Program-made: the position numbers and the translations under genes
The notes under the pieces: model-generated
Told to the model about the DNA's origin: nothing
Databases searched by the model: none
The model's input: the letters and a program-made list of their open reading frames with translations, nothing else
Shown: positions 26,924-36,130 of the stretch, piece after piece
How the letters are laid out: every line of letters starts with the position of its first letter
How positions within the stretch are numbered: the first letter of the stretch is position 1
DNA from: a bacterium
Lineage (GTDB): Bacteria; UBP14; UBA6098; 4484-93
Length of the DNA: 64,000 nt
Direction of reading: 5' to 3'
Assembly: GCA_021158465.1 (NCBI GenBank)
Contig: JAGGUN010000022.1
Location: 21,601-85,600 of the forward strand

Positions 26924-29347
26924 TTACAGCAGGTTCACTGGATCGACATCCACCTTGATTTTTACCCGTCGAGGGGTATTCTTTACTGCGAGCTTAAGGA
27001 TCTCGAGGGTTCCAAAGATTGAGCAGGTCTTAATAAGGAAGTTCCAGCGGAACTTCCCTCGCAGTTTCTCAATATGTGCCGGTGCTGGACCGATTATATT
27101 TAGCTGTATGTTGCCTTCTTTGGCGAGTCGGTTAACCCTTTTCCTTATTTCCCAGATTGTGTCTCTCACGAGTGAGCTCTCTTTCCCTGACGCTATAACC
27201 CGTATTATCCTGACGAACGGAGGATAGGATAGCTCCTTTCTTTCCTTTATTTCTCTTTTGTAGAACTGCTCGTAGTCTTGTTTGAGCGCAAACTGTATAG
27301 GAGATGCATCTGGGTAATATGTCTGTATAATAACCTCGCCTTTGTTGTTTGTTCTGCCTGCTCTGCCTGCTACCTGTGTTAAGAGCTGGAATGTTCTCTC
27401 CGATGCCCGGAAGTCTGGGAAGTTCAGTCCTGTATCAGCGGAGATGACTCCGACAAGCGCGACATTGGGGATATCAAGCCCTTTTGATACCATCTGTGTT
27501 CCTATGAGCACCGCGCCTGGGGTCTCCATAAACTGTTTGAGAGACTCGGCGGGGGAGTTCTGCTCTCTTGAGGTGTCGTGGTCGAGCCTGATTACAGGAA
27601 TGTCCTCGAGTAGACTCTGGAGGTCTCGCTCAACCCTCTCTGTTCCACGCCCCTTCAGCCGAATATTCTCATACCTACACTCAGGGCATCTTTCAGGTGC
27701 TTGCTTTTTGTATCCGCACCAATGACAAACGAGTTCGTAGTTCTTAATATGGTATGTCAGCGGTATGTCACAGTTGGGGCACTTGTCGGTCCAGCCGCAG
27801 TTGGGGCACTGAATGTAGCTGGCGTATCCACGCCGGTTGAGAAGGAGAATGGTATTCTTCCCAGCCTTCCAGTTCTTGATGATCTTCTCCTTCAGGTAGG
27901 TCGAGAATGAGTTGAAGTTTTTGTTCTCGCGCTCTGCCTTCATATCAACTATGGTCACATCCGGTAGTTTGCTTCCTGGCACCCTTTCCGGCAGGCGAAG
28001 CAGGGTATACTTTCCTGTTTGGGCGTTGCGGAAGCTCTCGATAGATGGGGTAGCGGAGCCGAGGATAACGGTGGCGTTGGCGAATTTTCCCCTAACAACG
28101 GCGACATCCCTTGCGTTATAGTATGGCTGAGGCTCCTCCTGCTTGTACGACGGTTCGTGTTCCTCATCGACTATGATAAGACCGAGCTTGTCGAGCGGTG
28201 CGAAGATAGCCGAACGTGCGCCAAGAACTATTCTTGTATTCCCCTCGCGTATGCTCCTCCAGATGTCATACCTCTGTGAATCGGGCATCTGTGAGTGCCA
28301 GACAGCGACATTCTCCCCAAACCTTGCACGAAGTCTGCCCCAAAGCTGAGGTGTCAGCGATATCTCTGGAACAAGTATCAACACACTTTTCCCCTTTACA
28401 AGAACCCTCTCCATAGCGCGGAGATATATCTCTGTCTTGCCGCTGCCAGTTATGCCGAAGAGTAAAAATGTCTCGAATCCACCCGAATCGATGCTCTCTG
28501 CTATCCTCTCGAGCGCCTTTTCCTGATGGGTAGTGAGCTTGAAATTCTGTTTCTTCTCTTCCAACCAGCCATTGGTTGGTATCCTCTGGACCTCAACAGG
28601 GACAACCGTTGCCAGTTTCTTCGCCAGAAGCCCTCTATAGGCTGAGTCTCCATACTCGGCGCTTATCTTTGTAAGCGGAAATTTCTCGTCGGGATGGGCA
28701 TAGAGGAATTCAAGAAGTTCCCTTCGCTTGCTCTTGCGCTTGAGGTGTGCCCGAATTATCTCCTCGAGCGGGGTTTCCTTTACCTCAGGCGAGATTGTTA
28801 TATGTTTCTCTATATGTGGTTTTATCCGTTCCTTCTTCCGGATGGTTCTCTCGATGTATCCGTTGTCTATAAGAGCCTGTAGATTGAAGTTCAAGTTTGG
28901 CTTGTTTACGAGTTTTCTTAACTCACTGAGGCTGATTTTTGCCCTGTTTGAGAGGATGTTGACAATCTTTTTCTGGATGCTATTGAGCTTCCCTTCAGGA
29001 ACGGATATGAGGCGGAGGGTTATCTCACTTTCGATATGCACAGATGCTGGCAGAGCAGATTTCAGCACTAGTCCAAGAGGTGTAAAGTAGTATCTTGCTA
29101 CCCACTCAGATAAATTCATTATCTCCTCTGTGAAGGCAGGGAACGGTTCAACAATGTCCACGATGGATCGGAGCGGGATACCGATCTTTTTGTTTGATGT
29201 CCTGATGACATATCCTATCCTATACCCTTTTCCGACCGGTACAAGGACGCGGGACCCTCTTTTTACAATTTCCCTTATCTGTCCGGGAATGCTGTAGGTG
29301 AAACTCTTGTCTACTGGAGCCAGTAGAACTACATCAGCATATTTCAT
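26924..29347 (-). CDS. priA: Primosomal replication helicase PriA
   Basis: An 807-residue PriA. Domains: N-terminal 3' DNA-binding domain (residues 1-100), winged helix, helicase domain with Walker A FGITGSGKTEIYL, DEEH box, RGYASYIQ motif, and an inserted eight-cysteine zinc region (CPNCGWTDKCPNCDIPLTYH, then CHWCGYK, RCPECR) followed by helicase motifs GTQMVSKGLD and AGRAGR. It restarts stalled replication forks. AGGAT precedes the ATG and a consensus promoter lies just upstream, making it the head of priA-tkt half-rho. Confidence 0.96.
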   Translation of the reverse strand: MKYADVVLLAPVDKSFTYSIPGQIREIVKRGSRVLVPVGKGYRIGYVIRTSNKKIGIPLRSIVDIVEPFPAFTEEIMNLSEWVARYYFTPLGLVLKSALPASVHIESEITLRLISVPEGKLNSIQKKIVNILSNRAKISLSELRKLVNKPNLNFNLQALIDNGYIERTIRKKERIKPHIEKHITISPEVKETPLEEIIRAHLKRKSKRRELLEFLYAHPDEKFPLTKISAEYGDSAYRGLLAKKLATVVPVEVQRIPTNGWLEEKKQNFKLTTHQEKALERIAESIDSGGFETFLLFGITGSGKTEIYLRAMERVLVKGKSVLILVPEISLTPQLWGRLRARFGENVAVWHSQMPDSQRYDIWRSIREGNTRIVLGARSAIFAPLDKLGLIIVDEEHEPSYKQEEPQPYYNARDVAVVRGKFANATVILGSATPSIESFRNAQTGKYTLLRLPERVPGSKLPDVTIVDMKAERENKNFNSFSTYLKEKIIKNWKAGKNTILLLNRRGYASYIQCPNCGWTDKCPNCDIPLTYHIKNYELVCHWCGYKKQAPERCPECRYENIRLKGRGTERVERDLQSLLEDIPVIRLDHDTSREQNSPAESLKQFMETPGAVLIGTQMVSKGLDIPNVALVGVISADTGLNFPDFRASERTFQLLTQVAGRAGRTNNKGEVIIQTYYPDASPIQFALKQDYEQFYKREIKERKELSYPPFVRIIRVIASGKESSLVRDTIWEIRKRVNRLAKEGNIQLNIIGPAPAHIEKLRGKFRWNFLIKTCSIFGTLEILKLAVKNTPRRVKIKVDVDPVNLL

Positions 29348-29392
29348 ATCCTGCCGTTATGGGGTGTTGGGAGAACCAAAGGAGTTAAAGTA

Positions 29393-29420
29393 AGTATAAC
29401 AAATTATCTTCGATTGTCAA
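29393..29420 (-). promoter_or_regulatory. Promoter for priA operon
   Basis: Minus strand TTGACA (29415-29420), 16-base spacer, TATACT (29393-29398). The -35 box overlaps the stop codon of the upstream antiporter gene. Confidence 0.75.
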
Positions 29421-30652
29421 ACTGATTTTCCCACATTTTTTTGAAATCCCACAAAAGCTTTCGCGTACAGCCTGTCAAGAGGGGTTTTTTCCACGAGGAA
29501 GATGAGCAATGCGGAGATGAATATGCTCCAGAAGATGACGGCGTAGACGATGTTCTGTGCTGGTTCACTGCCAGGGATGCCCTGAAGTGGCAGGAGTGAA
29601 GCAAGGACAGCAGCAGCGAGCCCTTTCGGAACTATGACGGACATAATGGTGGCGTCTCGTACGGATGTCGACTCAGGCATAAGATACCTTATCACAACTG
29701 ACCTTCCGCAGTATATTACAATGGTTATGATAAGTCCCATAAGGATTGATGGGATATCGGTTATGTTCATCGAGATACCGATATACAGGAAGAAGAATGT
29801 CTTGAGCAGGAATGCGCCTGCGCTGAACGCCATCTTTTCTGTTTCGGAAAACTCTGAGGTTTTGTAGGAGTATTTTTTCAGGAAGCTGATATGCCTGATA
29901 TTCACCACTGTTAGACCGAATGCAAGCGATGCGATAGCCCCACTGTAGCCGAGGAACTCTGTTATCCCATACAATATAAATATGAATGCGAATGTAGTGA
30001 ACAGGTTGTCTGGGAAGCGTCGGACGGTTCTTAGGATGAGTGACCATAGGAAGGCACCTACCGCGCCCAGGAAGGCTGCAACAACGAATGAAGCAAGTAT
30101 CTGCCCGATTATCTCCCCGGGGGCGATCTGCCCCTCCTTTACTGCGTTGAATATCCCGATGGTCAACACTACGCACAGCACATCTGTCAGGGCGGATTCC
30201 ATCGTGAGAACGGTCTTCGGCACATCACCTATATTGAGCCCCGATATCATCGGCACAACGACAGCGGATGATGTTCCAGCAAGTATCACGCCGCAGAGTA
30301 TAGCTACAAGCAGATTTCCTGACAAGAAGAAATAGACGAGAAGCGATATTAGAACCGCTGAGAGGGCGAATGTTCCCAGTGTTACAGAAACCGTTTCCTT
30401 CAATGATTTCTCAAGCGATTTGATAGAAAGCTCTGTCCCGGCATCGAAAAGTATCACGATGAGGGCAAGGGTGGCAAAAATACTCCCAAGCTTCCCGAGG
30501 TCAGCTGGGGAGACAATGTGAAACACAGGCCCCACCAAGATTCCGACGAGCATAAGTATGAGCACATCGGGAATCATAGTCTTCTCGAATAGAATAACAA
30601 GAAAGTGCGCAAGGAATATTGTGAGTCCGATGGAAAAGATTACTGTTGCCAA
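29417..30652 (-). CDS. Sodium/proton antiporter family membrane protein (CPA type)
   Basis: A 411-residue inner-membrane protein with about 12 hydrophobic segments and the cation:proton antiporter pattern: LILMLVGILVGPVFH in an early helix, LIVILFDAGTELS, GVILAGTSSAVVVPMISGL, ALTDVLCVV, and a late helix with VIVPKGLAAAVLASLLPL. The acidic residues in LFDAGTE and SALTDVL are candidates for ion binding. Which ion (Na+ or K+) cannot be told. No regulatory TrkA-N domain is attached. It lies 2 bases after the TPR lipoprotein gene, so the two are cotranscribed. Confidence 0.88.
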   Translation of the reverse strand: MATVIFSIGLTIFLAHFLVILFEKTMIPDVLILMLVGILVGPVFHIVSPADLGKLGSIFATLALIVILFDAGTELSIKSLEKSLKETVSVTLGTFALSAVLISLLVYFFLSGNLLVAILCGVILAGTSSAVVVPMISGLNIGDVPKTVLTMESALTDVLCVVLTIGIFNAVKEGQIAPGEIIGQILASFVVAAFLGAVGAFLWSLILRTVRRFPDNLFTTFAFIFILYGITEFLGYSGAIASLAFGLTVVNIRHISFLKKYSYKTSEFSETEKMAFSAGAFLLKTFFFLYIGISMNITDIPSILMGLIITIVIYCGRSVVIRYLMPESTSVRDATIMSVIVPKGLAAAVLASLLPLQGIPGSEPAQNIVYAVIFWSIFISALLIFLVEKTPLDRLYAKAFVGFQKNVGKSV

Positions 30653-30654
30653 AT

Positions 30655-31779
30655 CTATTCCTGAAAGGAGATGGAATCCTTCTTATCTGATATAGAGGAG
30701 TATTCCTTGGATGTTTGGGCAAACTTCTCGATAAGTTTCTTCGCTCTTTCGGTGTTTTTCTCCTCGAGAGCCTGCGAGAGTTTGTATGCGACCTTTGCCG
30801 CATCTGTTTTCCCGTTCTTCTGCAAGGTTATTGCAAACTCCTGCCATGCTGAATGGTTCGTTATATCCTTATTTATCAACTCCCACAGCACAGGTTCTGC
30901 CTCGCTGTATTTCTCCTGGCGTTCGAGGCAGATAGCGAGGTTATAGTGAGCTTCTGTCATATCTGGGTTGAGCTGCTTCGCTATACGGAAATATTCCTCC
31001 CCTTTGTCGAACCTCTGTATCTGGAACGCAATTATGCCGAACTCAAAGGCGAGATTTGGCTTGAGAGTGTCCGTATTCGGAGTGTATTCGAGTGCCTCAT
31101 CCATATTTTTTACCGTTAGTTCTATCTCTCCAAGGGCAGCATATGCCCGTGCGAGAAACTTGTGCACAGTAGGATTCTTTGGCTCTGTAGATGTGAGCTT
31201 GTTCAGAACATCGATAGCTTTCCTGGCATGTGTTGTATCGCCGGACGCAAGATACTCGCTTGCAAGTATAAGCCCCTGCTGTACATCCGTCGTGTCGAGA
31301 GCAAAAGCCTTTTCTGATTCTTCGAGAGCCTTTTCATCATCGCCGAGCTTGGAATAGAAGTAGGCAAGGTTCTTATGTGCCTCGATTCCGTCTGGTTTTA
31401 TCTTCTCCGCAATGAGAGTATACTCGAAAGCCTTCTCGAACTCTTCTTTCTTCCCGTAGCTTATCCCTTTGTTTATGGCGTCAGAGTATTTGCTGTCTTT
31501 CCATTTTTCTATCTTTGGTATAAGGGATGAGTCGAGCTCAGCCGCCTTATTAAACTCTATCAACATAAGTTCGAATGAATCTTTTTCTGCATATATCTGC
31601 CCGAGCAAGAAATGAGCTTCAGCGTTCGCCGGGTTGTTTTCTATCTCAATTTTGAGTTGTTCAAGGGCTGCGTCGAAGTTGTGCTCCTGAATATATACCT
31701 TGGCAGATGTCATCTCCTTGGACTGACAGGCGAGCATCAGAAGCGGAGCAAATAGCACAACCCACAGATGTCTTTTCAT
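30655..31779 (-). CDS. TPR-repeat lipoprotein
   Basis: A 374-residue protein with a lipoprotein signal peptide (hydrophobic run to LLMLAC, lipidated Cys18) and at least seven tetratricopeptide repeats, for example NPANAEAHFLLGQIYAEKD, GIEAHKNLAYFYSKLGDDE and MTEAHYNLAICLERQEKY. TPR domains mediate protein-protein contact; anchored in the envelope it may help assemble or stabilise a membrane complex. It precedes the antiporter by 2 bases. The partner is unknown. AGGAGG stands before the ATG. Confidence 0.88.
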   Translation of the reverse strand: MKRHLWVVLFAPLLMLACQSKEMTSAKVYIQEHNFDAALEQLKIEIENNPANAEAHFLLGQIYAEKDSFELMLIEFNKAAELDSSLIPKIEKWKDSKYSDAINKGISYGKKEEFEKAFEYTLIAEKIKPDGIEAHKNLAYFYSKLGDDEKALEESEKAFALDTTDVQQGLILASEYLASGDTTHARKAIDVLNKLTSTEPKNPTVHKFLARAYAALGEIELTVKNMDEALEYTPNTDTLKPNLAFEFGIIAFQIQRFDKGEEYFRIAKQLNPDMTEAHYNLAICLERQEKYSEAEPVLWELINKDITNHSAWQEFAITLQKNGKTDAAKVAYKLSQALEEKNTERAKKLIEKFAQTSKEYSSISDKKDSISFQE

Positions 31780-31820
31780 TTTTTCCTCCTATCCTTTTAC
31801 CTTGGGTGAAGTTTAGTTAA

Positions 31821-31848
31821 AAGCTAATTAAAAATCCCATCTTGGCAA
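31821..31848 (-). promoter_or_regulatory. Weak promoter candidate for TPR-antiporter unit
   Basis: Minus strand TTGCCA (31843-31848), 16-base spacer, TAGCTT (31821-31826). Spacing matches the other promoters but both boxes deviate. The divergent gap of about 180 bases to the aminotransferase gene holds nothing else I can name. Confidence 0.35.
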
Positions 31849-31875
31849 GTATTTTTTCTTCCTATTCGATTTCGA

Positions 31876-31902
31876 TTGACTTTTTTCTATAATGTATATA
31901 TT
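31876..31902 (+). promoter_or_regulatory. Promoter candidate for lysine aminotransferase gene
   Basis: TTGACT (31876-31881) followed by an A/T-rich stretch holding TATAAT (31888-31893) and TATATT (31897-31902). TATATT gives a 15-base spacer. The exact boxes are ambiguous. Confidence 0.4.
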
Positions 31903-31960
31903 TGATAAGGTTTGAGCAAAGCACTCTGAATAACAAATATATTAGGAGGTGGAGGGGACT

Positions 31961-33304
31961 ATGCGGAGAGTTCTTACCAGAGAGGAGGTTGCTTCCCTTG
32001 AGGCAAGGAGGGTGCACGAGATTATATCAAGCGTTATGCTTGCTGATGGGTTTGACCTTGTCTGCGACCTTTCGAAGAGCAAGGGAGTGTATCTCTATGA
32101 TGCGAGGGAAAAGAAATGGTATTTAGATATGTTCAGTTTCTTTGCCTCGCAGGGTCTTGGGTTCAATCATCCGAAGATGAGGGAGCATGATTTCCTGGAG
32201 AAGCTCACTCGTGCAGCAGTTATGAAACCGAGCAACTCTGACATCTACACGGTCGAAATGGCACAGTTCGTCGCAACATTCAACAGGGTTGCCCTTCCCA
32301 AGCATGGGAAGCATCTGTTCCTCATATCTGGAGGCGCACTTGCTGTTGAGAATGCGCTGAAGGCGGCGTTCGACTGGAAGGTTCAGAAAAACTATGAGAA
32401 AGGATACAACGAGGAGCGTGGACACAAGGTTCTTCATTTCCGTGAGGCGTTTCATGGCAGAACAGGTTACACACTCTCCTTGACCAACACTGACCCTGTC
32501 AAGATAAGGTATTTCCCCAAGTTCGATTGGCCGAGAGTGGTAAACCCGAAGATAACATTCCCGCTCGAGGAGCATCTCGATGAGGTAAAAAAGCTTGAGG
32601 CACAGGCGATAGATGAGATACATTCTGCTTTCAAAGAGAACCCTGACGATATTGCGGCGATTATCATTGAGCCTATCCAATGTGAGGGGGGAGACAACCA
32701 TTTCCGAGCGGAGTTCCTGCAAAAGCTCCGCGAGATAGCGGACGAGAATGAAGCGATGCTCATCTTTGATGAAGTTCAGACAGGTGGCGGGATAACGGGG
32801 ACTATGTGGAGCTACGAGCAACTTGGTGTCGAGCCGGACATATTCGCCTTTGGGAAGAAGCTTCAGGTATGCGGGATAGTCTCAGGCTCACGGATTGATG
32901 AGGTTACCGATAATGTTTTCACTGTCTCCAGTCGGATAAACTCCACCTGGGGTGGTAATCTTGTCGATATGGTTCGCTCCCAGCGGTTCTTGGAGATCGT
33001 CGAGGAGGAGAACCTGCTCGAGAACGCCAGGGTTATGGGAGAGTTCCTGCTTGATGGTTTGAGAGAGATAGAGACGGAGTTCCCGTTCGTTTCCAATGCA
33101 AGAGGCAGGGGGCTTTTGTGTTCCTTTGACCTCGATACCCCGGAAAGACGGGATGCAACAAAGCAAGAGGCGTATAGGCTCGGGATGATAATTCTCCCCT
33201 GTGGTGTTCGCTCCATCCGCTTCCGACCAGTGCTTGATGTTGAAAAGAGCGATATCGAACGCGCTCTCGCGATCCTTCGCGAGGCTCTAACAAGGGTAAA
33301 ATAG
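31961..33304 (+). CDS. lat: L-lysine 6-aminotransferase
   Basis: A 447-residue class III, PLP-dependent aminotransferase. The N-terminal part (ARRVHEIISSVMLADGFDLVCDLSKSKGVYLYD) and SGGALAVENALKAAFDWKVQKN match lysine epsilon-aminotransferase more closely than ornithine or GABA enzymes. IIEPIQCEGGDNH and IFDEVQTGGGITG flank the cofactor site; the PLP lysine is in FAFGKKLQVCGI. It moves the 6-amino group of lysine to 2-oxoglutarate, giving the semialdehyde that cyclises to piperideine-6-carboxylate. The ATG with GGAGGGG before it is preferred to an upstream in-frame GTG. It is a single gene and no dehydrogenase follows, so the pathway (lysine breakdown, or lysine-derived osmolyte) is open. Confidence 0.88.
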   Translation: MRRVLTREEVASLEARRVHEIISSVMLADGFDLVCDLSKSKGVYLYDAREKKWYLDMFSFFASQGLGFNHPKMREHDFLEKLTRAAVMKPSNSDIYTVEMAQFVATFNRVALPKHGKHLFLISGGALAVENALKAAFDWKVQKNYEKGYNEERGHKVLHFREAFHGRTGYTLSLTNTDPVKIRYFPKFDWPRVVNPKITFPLEEHLDEVKKLEAQAIDEIHSAFKENPDDIAAIIIEPIQCEGGDNHFRAEFLQKLREIADENEAMLIFDEVQTGGGITGTMWSYEQLGVEPDIFAFGKKLQVCGIVSGSRIDEVTDNVFTVSSRINSTWGGNLVDMVRSQRFLEIVEEENLLENARVMGEFLLDGLREIETEFPFVSNARGRGLLCSFDLDTPERRDATKQEAYRLGMIILPCGVRSIRFRPVLDVEKSDIERALAILREALTRVK

Positions 33305-33355
33305 GTTTTGGAAATAGCGCCAAACTGTGTATTATTAAATAAAGGGGGATAGATT

Positions 33356-33553
33356 ATGGCGAGGAAGGTAACATCATTCAGGGACAAACTGAAGAAAGCA
33401 GCGAAAGAAAAGCATATTAAGTGCCCTGTCTGTGGTAGGGAGAAGAAGTTTGTAAAGGCGATAAGAGCGAGGAGGACCCAGAAAGGCTCGTACCGGTATG
33501 TTGAGGAGGTGGTAGCGGTTTGTGGTTGCAATGAGAAAGATGTGTTTGCATAG
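33356..33553 (+). CDS. Small zinc-ribbon-like basic protein, unknown
   Basis: A 65-residue protein rich in Lys/Arg in the first half. A CPVC pair near residue 23 and a CGC pair near residue 58 could bind one zinc ion; between them lies KKFVKAIRARRTQKGSYRYVEEV. It has no signal peptide. It resembles small nucleic-acid or ribosome-associated zinc ribbons in composition but not any L32/L33/L36 pattern I know. AAAGGGGGA precedes the ATG. It lies between lat and clpC on the same strand; a separate promoter then starts clpC. Confidence 0.72.
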   Translation: MARKVTSFRDKLKKAAKEKHIKCPVCGREKKFVKAIRARRTQKGSYRYVEEVVAVCGCNEKDVFA

Positions 33554-33572
33554 GTGGGTGATAAGATTATGG

Positions 33573-33601
33573 TTGACAATCTGTCTGGCGATGTGTATAT
33601 A
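33573..33601 (+). promoter_or_regulatory. Promoter for clpC
   Basis: TTGACA (33573-33578), 17-base spacer, TATATA (33596-33601), about 35 bases before the clpC ATG. I see no CtsR-type or CIRCE inverted repeat near it. Confidence 0.65.
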
Positions 33602-33634
33602 AAGGATAGGGTCTAACTGTGGGGGTGTTTGGTT

Positions 33635-36106
33635 ATGAGTCTTGCATATTCTGACAGGTTTCGGCGGGTTTTACAGCACGCGCGGGAAGAGGCGTCCAGA
33701 CTGGGACACAACTACATAAGCGTTGACCATCTTATCCTTGGATTCTTACAAGAGAAGAATTGTACTGCTGTTCGTGTTCTTCAGGGGATTGGCGTGAACA
33801 CAGATGAGCTTCGTGCTGCTATCGAGGAGCGTATGGATGCGGGTGAGGTATCCTATTTCCTTGGGCACATTATAATGACATCGAAGGCGAATAAGGTAAT
33901 TGAGCAGGCACGTGTGGAGGCGATAAACCTTAACTCGAAGGTTATAGGAACAGAGCATCTTCTTCTTGCGATTCTCTCGTCGGAGAATAAGGGAGGCTTG
34001 GGCAACCTTCTTGCCTCGTTTTCCATAACCTACAGGGATGTTCTTGAGTATATAGAGGATGAGTTAGCTCGCGGCGGAGCGAAGCCTGGGAGGAAGCCGA
34101 GGCGCAAGGTTCGGAAGGGAACACCAACGCTGGATCAGTTTGGCAGGGACCTAACCGAACTTGCTCGTCAGGGGAAGCTCGATCCGGTGATAGGGCGCGA
34201 GCCAGAGATAGACCGGCTTGCTCAAATCCTCTGCCGGAGGAAGAAGAACAATCCGGTTCTTATAGGTGAGCCGGGTGTTGGGAAAACGGCTATTGTTGAA
34301 GGGCTTGCCCAGAAGGTGGTTAAAAAGGATGTTCCGTATCTTCTGCAGAATAAGCGGATAGTTGCGCTCGACCTTGCGGCTCTTGTGGCAGGGACGAAAT
34401 ATCGTGGACAGTTCGAGGAGCGGATAAAGGGTGTTATGCGAGAGATAACCGAAGCGGAGAATGTGATCATATTTATTGATGAGTTCCACACGATTGTGGG
34501 GGCAGGTAGTGCTGAGGGTGCGCTCGATGCCTCGAATATCTTTAAGCCGGCTTTGGCAAGTGGTGAGATACAGTGTATAGGTGCCACCACGATGACAGAG
34601 TATCGGAAGTATATCGAGAAGGATGGGGCGTTGGAGCGCAGGTTCCAGAAGATAATGGTTGAGCCGCCGACATATCGCGAGACGATTCAGATATTGATGG
34701 GGCTTCGTGAAAAGTATGAGGAGCATCACAAGGTAAAGATACTGGATTCGGCGATAGAGGCAGCGGTTAGGCTATCGGATAGATATATTCAAGGGTATTT
34801 CCAGCCAGACAAGGCTATCGACCTGATAGATGAGGCTTCCGCCCGTGTGAACCTCGATAGCTACATTAAATCTCCTGAGATACTCGAGGTAGAGGGGAAG
34901 ATAGAAAAGCTGGAGTTAGAGAAAGCAGAGGCGATAGCGAATCAGGACTTCGAGCTTGCTGCCAGAAAGAGGGATGAAATAAGGGCGCAGAAACTTGTTT
35001 TGGAAACTCTCGAGGAGAATTGGAAAGAGTTGATGAAGAAGAATATCCCCGAGGTCACATCTGAGGATGTTGCCAGGGTTGTTTCCAGAATTACAGGGAT
35101 TCCGCTCTCCCGCCTGGAGAAAGACGATTCCCGGCGTCTGCTCAGCCTCGAGGAGAGAATAAAAAAGCGCCTTGTCGGTCAGGACGAGGCGGTTGAGAAG
35201 GTTGCCAGGGCTATCCGTCGTTCAAGGGCAGGGCTTTCTGACCCAAAAAGACCGATAGGTTCTTTCCTCTTCCTTGGACCGTCTGGTGTCGGTAAGACGG
35301 AGCTTGCAAAGGTGGTCGCAGATGAGTTGTTTGACACCAAATCTGCATTCATAAAGATAGATATGTCCGAATATTCTGAGCGGTTCTCTCTCTCTCGCCT
35401 CATTGGTGCTCCTCCTGGGTATGTTGGGTATGAAGAGGGGGGACAGCTAACAGAAGCTGTCAGACGGCATCCATATTCGGTAGTCCTGTTTGATGAGATA
35501 GAAAAGGCTCATCCGGACATATACAATATCCTCCTTCAGATACTGGATGAGGGTGTTCTAACCGATAGCTTCGGCAGAAAGGTGGATTTCAGGAACTGCA
35601 TTGTCATTATTACAAGCAATGTTGGAACAAGGAAATTTTCATCTACCCAAATGGGGTTTGGTGTCCCCGATACGATGAGCTTCGAGGAGATGAAGGGAAT
35701 GCTTCTCAAAGAGATTAAAGACTATATGCGCCCTGAGTTTTTGAATAGGGTGGATGAGATAATTGTCTTCAGACCGCTCGACTTCGATAGCATTTTGAAG
35801 ATAGTTGACATCCAGATGGAAGAGGTGAATCGGCGTATTGCCCACAAGGAACTCACAATCCATCTGACCCCCGAGGCTAAGGAGTGGGTGGCGCGCAAAG
35901 GGTTCGACAAGGAGATGGGAGCACGACCACTCAAGCGGACAATCCAGAAATGTATCGAGGATGCAATATCAGAGCGTATACTGGATGGCAGGATCAAATG
36001 GGAATCCGATGTTGTGGTGCTTGTGGAGAATGACCATCTGGTGTTCAAGAACATCGTCGATAAGGAAGACCATCCTCTTGAAGAGGAGCCTATAAAGAGC
36101 GATTAG
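33635..36106 (+). CDS. clpC: ATP-dependent Clp protease ATP-binding subunit ClpC
   Basis: An 823-residue HSP100 unfoldase. Order: two Clp_N repeats (residues 1-145), AAA1 with Walker [14 protein letters not shown] and Walker [16 protein letters not shown], the UVR-containing middle domain ([21 protein letters not shown]), AAA2 with [13 protein letters not shown] and [12 protein letters not shown], and a C-terminal ClpB-D2-small domain. The UVR/middle-domain size marks ClpC and not ClpB or ClpA. It feeds substrates to ClpP, which is not in the window, and no mcsAB/ctsR genes accompany it. An in-frame GTG two codons upstream is less likely than this ATG. Confidence 0.95.
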   Translation: MSLAYSDRFRRVLQHAREEASRLGHNYISVDHLILGFLQEKNCTAVRVLQGIGVNTDELRAAIEERMDAGEVSYFLGHIIMTSKANKVIEQARVEAINLNSKVIGTEHLLLAILSSENKGGLGNLLASFSITYRDVLEYIEDELARGGAKPGRKPRRKVRKGTPTLDQFGRDLTELARQGKLDPVIGREPEIDRLAQILCRRKKNNPVLIGEPGVGKTAIVEGLAQKVVKKDVPYLLQNKRIVALDLAALVAGTKYRGQFEERIKGVMREITEAENVIIFIDEFHTIVGAGSAEGALDASNIFKPALASGEIQCIGATTMTEYRKYIEKDGALERRFQKIMVEPPTYRETIQILMGLREKYEEHHKVKILDSAIEAAVRLSDRYIQGYFQPDKAIDLIDEASARVNLDSYIKSPEILEVEGKIEKLELEKAEAIANQDFELAARKRDEIRAQKLVLETLEENWKELMKKNIPEVTSEDVARVVSRITGIPLSRLEKDDSRRLLSLEERIKKRLVGQDEAVEKVARAIRRSRAGLSDPKRPIGSFLFLGPSGVGKTELAKVVADELFDTKSAFIKIDMSEYSERFSLSRLIGAPPGYVGYEEGGQLTEAVRRHPYSVVLFDEIEKAHPDIYNILLQILDEGVLTDSFGRKVDFRNCIVIITSNVGTRKFSSTQMGFGVPDTMSFEEMKGMLLKEIKDYMRPEFLNRVDEIIVFRPLDFDSILKIVDIQMEEVNRRIAHKELTIHLTPEAKEWVARKGFDKEMGARPLKRTIQKCIEDAISERILDGRIKWESDVVVLVENDHLVFKNIVDKEDHPLEEEPIKSD

Positions 36107-36130
36107 TTGAAAGCTTCCCCTTGTAGATTT

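Noticed and set aside
33570..33617. 15-codon frame between the zinc-ribbon gene and clpC
   Set aside because: It overlaps the clpC promoter boxes and lacks a ribosome binding site.
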